Assembly: GCA_003279945.1 (NCBI GenBank)
Contig: QCGK01000001.1
Span: 50,211 to 114,210 of the forward strand
Length of the DNA: 64,000 bases
Direction: 5' to 3'
From: Prochlorococcus sp. AG-388-A01
GTDB taxonomy: Bacteria; Cyanobacteriota; Cyanobacteriia; PCC-6307; Cyanobiaceae
In this document: piece by piece, positions 59,333 through 64,000 of the stretch
Position numbering within the stretch: the stretch's first letter is position 1
Layout: every line of letters starts with the position of its first letter
Notes under the pieces: generated by a model
What the model was told of the DNA's origin: nothing
Databases searched by the model: none
Seen by the model: only the letters and a program-made list of their open reading frames with translations
Position numbers and translations under genes: made by a program

Positions 59333-59701
59333 ATGTCCAAAAAAAGAAAAAGAATCAGCAGAAGAAGATTGGCTGGCCAAAGAGTAATGGCACATGTACC
59401 TATTTATCATATCGAAACTGGCAAACATAAACCAGTTACAGCAGCAAGAAGATTCATAGCTGAAAATGGCCTATCTGCACCTTCAGTCTTTAATGTCAGA
59501 AGGAATGAACATACTACTGATAGGTTTTTTTGGGGTGAAAAAGGGTTATTTAGTGCCCAATATGCTGAAGAAAATCATTTTCTATTTCCATCACTAAAAG
59601 TTGTAGTTGAAGGAATTGGTGAAGAAAAAATATTTGAAGGTCTAGAACTTACAGCAGATGATTGGGAAGAGATTGAAGAATACGAATATGCTTTTGTTTA
59701 A
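59333..59701 (+). CDS. DUF3155-family conserved cyanobacterial protein
   Basis: The 122-residue protein starts with a highly basic stretch (MSKKRKRISRRRLAGQRVM), followed by VRRNEHTTDRFFWGEKGLF (about 56-74) and AQYAEENHFLFPSL (about 75-88), which I recall as the core of the DUF3155 family, and ends acidic. The basic N terminus could bind nucleic acid or the ribosome. Function is unknown. It overlaps the convergent esterase gene by 4 bp. Confidence 0.85.
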   Translation: MSKKRKRISRRRLAGQRVMAHVPIYHIETGKHKPVTAARRFIAENGLSAPSVFNVRRNEHTTDRFFWGEKGLFSAQYAEENHFLFPSLKVVVEGIGEEKIFEGLELTADDWEEIEEYEYAFV

Positions 59702-60315
59702 AAAATATTACTTATATTTGAACTTATAAAATTAATTAAATTTGAATCAATTTGATGAAATCCATCGAATTCTAATAATTCACAAAATTTAGAAGACTTA
59801 CTCTTTACCTTTTCATAAATAATCCGAGAAGCATCTATAGGCACGACGTCATCAAATAAACCATGACTAATAACCAATGGCACACATTTTTCTCCCGGGG
59901 CCCAGTTGGGGTGAGGATAACCACTGCAAGCGACAATTAATCCAAAATTTAATTTAAATCCTGCATCAATTGCCATTGCAGCCCCCTGAGAGAACCCCAA
60001 CAAAATTGTTTTTTTTAGTGGAATTAAATTTGTATCAAATTTTTTTAATGTAACTAAAAGTTTATTTACTTCAACCTCAGCTCCATTCCAATCATGTGGG
60101 TATAATCCATACCACTGTCTTCCCTGACCACTTGGATGTAATCCAGGAGCCCTCAACGAAATTACCTCAAAGTCAAGATTTATTTTTTCAGTCATTTCCT
60201 TTCCAAATGTTAAAAGGTCATCTGAATCAGCTCCCCAACCATGCATCAAAATAATTCTATGAGTTGCAGTTTGAGAGCTAATCGAGACAAAATCATGATT
60301 GATAGCATATTTCAT
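59698..60315 (-). CDS. Alpha/beta-hydrolase (carboxylesterase/phospholipase type)
   Basis: The 205-residue protein has the nucleophile elbow GFSQGAAMAI (about 107-116), an LMHGWGADSDDLL start (oxyanion region), the Asp in GLFDDVVPI and the His in FDGFHQI near 190, giving a full Ser-Asp-His triad of the acyl-protein thioesterase/carboxylesterase group. The substrate is not known. It is divergent from purH over 33 bp. Confidence 0.88.
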   Translation of the reverse strand: MKYAINHDFVSISSQTATHRIILMHGWGADSDDLLTFGKEMTEKINLDFEVISLRAPGLHPSGQGRQWYGLYPHDWNGAEVEVNKLLVTLKKFDTNLIPLKKTILLGFSQGAAMAIDAGFKLNFGLIVACSGYPHPNWAPGEKCVPLVISHGLFDDVVPIDASRIIYEKVKSKSSKFCELLEFDGFHQIDSNLINFISSNISNIF

Positions 60316-60348
60316 GTTTATATTCTTAAGTAAGTAAACTTTCCCATA

Positions 60349-61902
60349 ATGTCACCATTAGCTTTAGTAAGTGTCTCTGATAAAAAAAATATAATCCCAT
60401 TTTGTAGGGAATTGGTAGAGCAATTTAATTATAAAATTCTATCAAGTGGAGGAACTGCCAAACATCTTATAGAGGCAAAAATTCCAGTTATTAAAGTTGC
60501 AGATTTTACTAATTCTCCAGAAATTCTTGGAGGAAGAGTTAAAACTTTACATCCAAAAATTCACGGGGGGATATTAGCTAAAAGAACTGACGAGGAACAT
60601 AAAAAAGATATAGCAGCTAACAATCTTGAGTTAATTGACTTAGTAGTTGTCAATTTATATCCTTTTAAAAAAACTGTAGATCAGGGAGCTAAATGGGAAG
60701 AAGCTATTGAAAATATCGATATCGGAGGGCCATCAATGATTCGTTCTGCAGCTAAAAATCATAAAGACGTTTCCGTTTTAGTAGATCCTAGTCAGTATCA
60801 AAATTTTCTTGAAGAAACTAAAAAAGGTGAGTTAAAGAAGTCATATAAAGCAAAATTAGCACTTGAGGCTTTTCAACATACAGCAGACTATGATACAGCA
60901 ATATCTAATTGGATAGGTAAAGAAAGAGGTTTACAATCTTCTAAATATATTGAATCTTATCCACTAATCAAAACCTTAAGATATGGGGAGAATCCTCATC
61001 AAAAAGCTTTTTGGTATGGGTTAAGTAATATTGGATGGAACTCAGCAGAACAATTACAAGGTAAAGATTTAAGTTATAACAATCTATTGGATCTGGAGTC
61101 GGCACTTTCAACAGTTTTAGAATTTGGCTATGGAGAAAAAGATGAACTTATAAAAGAGAGGTTCGCTTCTGTCATCCTAAAACACAATAATCCTTGTGGT
61201 GCCTCAATAAGTAATTCAACCTCTCAAGCATTTTTGAATGCTTTGGAATGCGACTCAGTTAGTGCATTTGGAGGAATAGTTGCCTTTAATTCAAATGTTG
61301 ATATTGAAACTGCAATTAACCTCAAAGATATTTTCTTAGAGTGTGTAGTTGCTCCATCTTTTGATACGGAAGCTTTAGAAGTTTTAAAAATCAAAAAGAA
61401 TTTAAGAATTTTAAAGTTATCAAAAGATCAACTTCAAAAAAAGAATCAAACTTCTACTAAATCAATAATGGGAGGATTACTCGTTCAAGACACTGATGAT
61501 ATTGAAGAAAAAACTGAAAGTTGGATTTCAGTAACTAAGAAAAATCCAAGTAATCAAATGAACTTAGATCTAAATTTTGCATGGAAAATTTGTAAACACG
61601 TGAAATCCAATGCGATTGTCATTGCGAAAGATCAAAAAACTATTGGTATTGGAGCTGGACAAATGAATAGAGTTGGAGCAGCAAAAATTGCATTAAAGGC
61701 AGCTGGAAAGTTATGTTCTGATGCTGTCTTGGCTAGCGATGGTTTTTTTCCATTTGCAGATACTGTAAAACTTGCAAATGAATACGGTATAAATGCAATT
61801 ATCCAACCTGGAGGAAGTATAAGAGATCAAGAAAGTATTGATATGTGTAATTCTAAAGGAATCTCAATGATATTTACGCAAAAAAGGCATTTTTTGCATT
61901 AA
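60349..61902 (+). CDS. purH: Bifunctional AICAR transformylase / IMP cyclohydrolase
   Basis: The 517-residue protein has the N-terminal MGS-like cyclohydrolase domain (LVSVSDKKNIIPF, ILSSGGTAKHL, GGRVKTLHPKIHGGILAKR, shortened) and the transformylase domain with LRYGENPHQKAF (about 207-218), the catalytic Lys-His region ILKHNNPCGA (about 281-290), SDGFFPFADT and QPGGSIRDQE. It does the last two steps of IMP synthesis. Length is normal. It ends one base before the convergent DoxX stop. Confidence 0.97.
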   Translation: MSPLALVSVSDKKNIIPFCRELVEQFNYKILSSGGTAKHLIEAKIPVIKVADFTNSPEILGGRVKTLHPKIHGGILAKRTDEEHKKDIAANNLELIDLVVVNLYPFKKTVDQGAKWEEAIENIDIGGPSMIRSAAKNHKDVSVLVDPSQYQNFLEETKKGELKKSYKAKLALEAFQHTADYDTAISNWIGKERGLQSSKYIESYPLIKTLRYGENPHQKAFWYGLSNIGWNSAEQLQGKDLSYNNLLDLESALSTVLEFGYGEKDELIKERFASVILKHNNPCGASISNSTSQAFLNALECDSVSAFGGIVAFNSNVDIETAINLKDIFLECVVAPSFDTEALEVLKIKKNLRILKLSKDQLQKKNQTSTKSIMGGLLVQDTDDIEEKTESWISVTKKNPSNQMNLDLNFAWKICKHVKSNAIVIAKDQKTIGIGAGQMNRVGAAKIALKAAGKLCSDAVLASDGFFPFADTVKLANEYGINAIIQPGGSIRDQESIDMCNSKGISMIFTQKRHFLH

Positions 61903-61903
61903 A

Positions 61904-62464
61904 TTATGTTGATTTTGGATAATATGTAATCTTGTTAGTTTTTCTGAATAAAGAGAGCCTGCCTGGACCTGCGCATAGAAAGTAGAGAGATATAGCCCCA
62001 TATATAAAAGACAATTCGAAGGCATAATTATGACTTTCAACAACTGCCAGAGGAAAACCTTCTAGTCCGGTATCTAGGAAATGAAAATAAACAGCAAATG
62101 CCATTGTGGAGAATAGCCCAAGAGAAGAAAGCCTTGCAAAAATCCCTATAGCCAATCCTACTGGGCAAACTAATTGAGTAATCGCAGCTCCAAAAGTCCA
62201 AATGACAGGATCACCTGGCAAAAATGGAAAGTACTTACTAACTACAAACTCGGCAAAACCCTGCGGATCCTGAAGTTTCTCTAGGCCATGATGAATCATC
62301 AAAGCACAAAAACCGATTCTTAAGATAAAAATTGATAGTTCTCCAAGGATATTTACTTCTGAACCTGAAGATGAGTTAGCAACTACAACTTCAACTTTTT
62401 GGGGAGCTTTAGTTCTATTCATACTTGCAGTTTGAACCTGACTAGCTTGAGAATTGTCTTCCAT
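61904..62464 (-). CDS. DoxX-family membrane protein
   Basis: The 186-residue protein has four membrane helices (about 45-165) after a polar N-terminal region rich in Gln/Ser/Thr. IGFCALMIHHGLEKLQDPQG (about 51-70) is the usual DoxX first-helix motif, and CPVGLAIGIFARLSSLGL follows. The function of such proteins is poorly defined; roles in quinone or redox processes are suggested elsewhere. About 105 bp separate it from ispH upstream, with nothing recognisable. Confidence 0.85.
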   Translation of the reverse strand: MEDNSQASQVQTASMNRTKAPQKVEVVVANSSSGSEVNILGELSIFILRIGFCALMIHHGLEKLQDPQGFAEFVVSKYFPFLPGDPVIWTFGAAITQLVCPVGLAIGIFARLSSLGLFSTMAFAVYFHFLDTGLEGFPLAVVESHNYAFELSFIYGAISLYFLCAGPGRLSLFRKTNKITYYPKST

Positions 62465-62568
62465 ACTTCAATAATTTTTCATTATTCTAGTTAATAAAGT
62501 AGATTTTTTGGAATCATCTGACTAATAAATTAAAGAAAATAAGCAAAGTTAAAAATAAAATGACAAAT

Positions 62569-63765
62569 TCATGAAGCAATTTCAATTAACTTTTCAATAA
62601 CATCCGCAACAACCTTATCAGGAGTGGATGCACCTGAGGTAATTCCAACATTAAGTTTTCCACTAGGTAAAAAATTATTTTTAAGTTCTAAATCTGAACC
62701 TAGTGGCTTATGTAATATTGAGTTTTCTTCGACTGATATCCTCTCTGGCGTATCTATGTGAAAAGAAGAAATATTTTTAGTAATTGCTATTTCTTGTAAG
62801 TGAGTAGTATTGGAAGAATTGAAGCCTCCTATAACGACAAGAATATCAAGGTCTTCATCAACCAGAGAGAACATTGCATCCTGTCTTTCTTCAGTTGCAT
62901 CACAAATAGTATTAAAAGCTAAGAAGTGGCTATTTAATTTTTCTGGTCCGAATTTTTTTAACATTGTTCTTTCAAAAACTTTTCCAATTTCTTCGGTTTC
63001 ACTTTTAAGCATAGTTGTCTGGTTAGCAACTCCGACTCTATCCAAATCTTTATCAGGATCAAATCCATCAGAACAAGCTTTAGCAAATTTATTTATAAAT
63101 TCATTTCTATTACCCCTACCCATTATGTATTGAGATACATAATTTGCTTCTTCTAGATCAAGTACAACTAAATATTTACCTGCGAATGAACTAGTAGCGA
63201 GAGTTTCTTCATGCTTAAATTTTCCATGAATAATAGATGTAAAAACATGTTTTTTATGTTTCTCGACGGTATGCCAAACCTTAGAAACCCATGGACAAGT
63301 TGTATCAATGATATGACAACCTTTCTCATGAAGGAGTTTCATTTCTTGAACAGTAGCTCCGAAAGCAGGCAGTATAACTACATCCCCATTAGCCACTAAC
63401 GAAAAATCTTTAATTCCATTTTTAGCTGAAATGAATTTTACATTCATTTTTCTTAAGTGATCATTAACCGAGGGATTATGAATTATTTCGTTTGTTATCC
63501 AAATATTCTCATTAGGGTAATGTCTTCTAGTCTCATAAGCCATTGCTACAGCTCTTTCAACTCCCCAACAGAAACCAAATGCTTTAGCCAACTTAATATT
63601 TAGTCTGCCTTTAGTATATGTAAAACCATTATCTCTTATAGAACTTATCAAATCACTTTGGTAAGCTTCTTCTAACGCTTGAGCTCTTTTTGTTGGAGAA
63701 TCAAAGCCCCTTCTATTATATCTATCAGAATGATGAAGGGATCTTCTAAAAGCTTGTGTATCCAT
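62569..63765 (-). CDS. ispH: 4-hydroxy-3-methylbut-2-enyl diphosphate reductase
   Basis: The 398-residue protein is the last enzyme of the MEP isoprenoid pathway and takes electrons from ferredoxin. It has the plant/cyanobacterial N-terminal extension (about 1-60), then the three 4Fe-4S Cys sites: [12 protein letters not shown] (about 65), [12 protein letters not shown] (about 156) and [11 protein letters not shown] (about 285). [10 protein letters not shown] near 378 completes the active site. It is preceded by the terminator of the ammonium transporter gene. Confidence 0.96.
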   Translation of the reverse strand: MDTQAFRRSLHHSDRYNRRGFDSPTKRAQALEEAYQSDLISSIRDNGFTYTKGRLNIKLAKAFGFCWGVERAVAMAYETRRHYPNENIWITNEIIHNPSVNDHLRKMNVKFISAKNGIKDFSLVANGDVVILPAFGATVQEMKLLHEKGCHIIDTTCPWVSKVWHTVEKHKKHVFTSIIHGKFKHEETLATSSFAGKYLVVLDLEEANYVSQYIMGRGNRNEFINKFAKACSDGFDPDKDLDRVGVANQTTMLKSETEEIGKVFERTMLKKFGPEKLNSHFLAFNTICDATEERQDAMFSLVDEDLDILVVIGGFNSSNTTHLQEIAITKNISSFHIDTPERISVEENSILHKPLGSDLELKNNFLPSGKLNVGITSGASTPDKVVADVIEKLIEIAS

Positions 63766-63807
63766 CTTTTGATATTACAACATTTCAAATAATTTTTAGT
63801 GAAAAAA

Positions 63808-63833
63808 AAAAACCTGACATATGTCAGGTTTTT
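63808..63833 (-). terminator. Terminator of the ammonium transporter gene
   Basis: A perfect 26-base palindrome, AAAAACCTGACAT with ATGTCAGGTTTTT, lies 21 bp after the transporter stop on the minus strand. It has a long T-run beyond it on that strand (A-run at 63802-63812 on plus). The loop must open at the CATATG centre. Confidence 0.88.
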
Positions 63834-63853
63834 AAAATCAATTTTAAGTTAGA

Positions 63854-64000
63854 TTATTTAGCAGATGCAAAGTCTGGATATGCTTCCATTCCATGCTCTC
63901 CAATATCAAGGCCTTGAGTCTCTTCCTCTTCAGATACTCGAATTCCTCCGAATAATCCTCCAATTACAGACCAAGCAATCCAACAAGTAACTAAGGTCCA
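63854..64000 (-). CDS. amt1: Ammonium transporter (3' end only)
   Basis: The last 48 codons of a minus-strand gene are seen before the window ends. The fragment has WTLVTCWIAWSVIGGLFGGI, the end of the last membrane helix, and RVSEEEETQGLDIGEHGMEA, followed by YPDFASAK. The GLDxxEHGxxAY motif is the conserved C-terminal tail of Amt transporters, which controls the channel. The rest lies off the right edge. Confidence 0.93.
   Translation of the reverse strand, partial: WTLVTCWIAWSVIGGLFGGIRVSEEEETQGLDIGEHGMEAYPDFASAK

Overview
The window is a piece of the chromosome of a picocyanobacterium, almost certainly a high-light-adapted Prochlorococcus. The evidence is the strongly A+T-rich coding DNA; photosystem II genes (psbB, psbT, psbM, psbK, psbEFLJ), cytochrome b6f genes (petB, petD), ndhCKJ and chlD; and one degenerate phycoerythrin beta subunit with a CpeS-type lyase and no phycobilisome genes. 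PsbJ and PsbM are also longer than usual. The species call is inference from gene content and order recalled from known genomes; no search was run.

Layout. Positions 1-4920 hold an rRNA operon on the minus strand (23S, tRNA-Ala, tRNA-Ile, 16S; the 5S would lie just left of the window). A gene-free stretch of about 600 bp follows, the only gap over 300 bp. Then come a neutral invertase, petBD, ctpA, an HD hydrolase, minCDE and tRNA-Thr (5.5-12.9 kb); a minus-strand group with a small membrane protein, a Sua5/TsaC protein, prmC, psbM and a ferredoxin (12.9-15.1 kb); and psbB-psbT, nrdR, rpsA, metK, a sugar kinase and tRNA-Phe (15.4-21.6 kb). The phycoerythrin remnant lies at 23-24.2 kb. It is followed by a UvrD/PcrA helicase, a CCA-adding-type enzyme, a SelD fusion and MTA phosphorylase. 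A rubredoxin-ycf48-psbEFLJ block (31.4-33.7 kb, minus) is divergent from ndhCKJ (33.8-35.4 kb). Next are a YvcK-like protein, an ABC ATPase with an MCE protein, chlD, folK, a NUDIX hydrolase and a photolyase (35.4-43.4 kb).

The right third holds housekeeping and metabolic genes: a DegT aminotransferase, a thioredoxin-fold protein, fabI, hisB, a carotenoid oxygenase, rdgB, a phosphohexomutase, a RecB-like nuclease, a YgfZ-like protein, pyrE, a CAT-anticodon tRNA, a CBS-domain membrane protein, a Gfo/Idh/MocA oxidoreductase, psbK, tgt, cobS, a histidine kinase, a DUF3155 protein, an esterase, purH, a DoxX protein, ispH and the 3' end of an ammonium transporter gene.

The genome is very compact. 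Many convergent pairs abut or overlap by 1-23 bp and several same-strand pairs overlap at TAATG or ATGA junctions. I see no insertion sequence, prophage, CRISPR array or genomic-island signature; this looks like core chromosome. The most interesting items are a RecB-like nuclease whose PD-(D/E)XK site looks worn away while its DEDD exonuclease part looks intact, a cobS frame with no standard start codon, several unannotated-type small proteins (58, 59 and 68 aa), and structured leaders upstream of psbE, rpsA and the DUF3155 gene.
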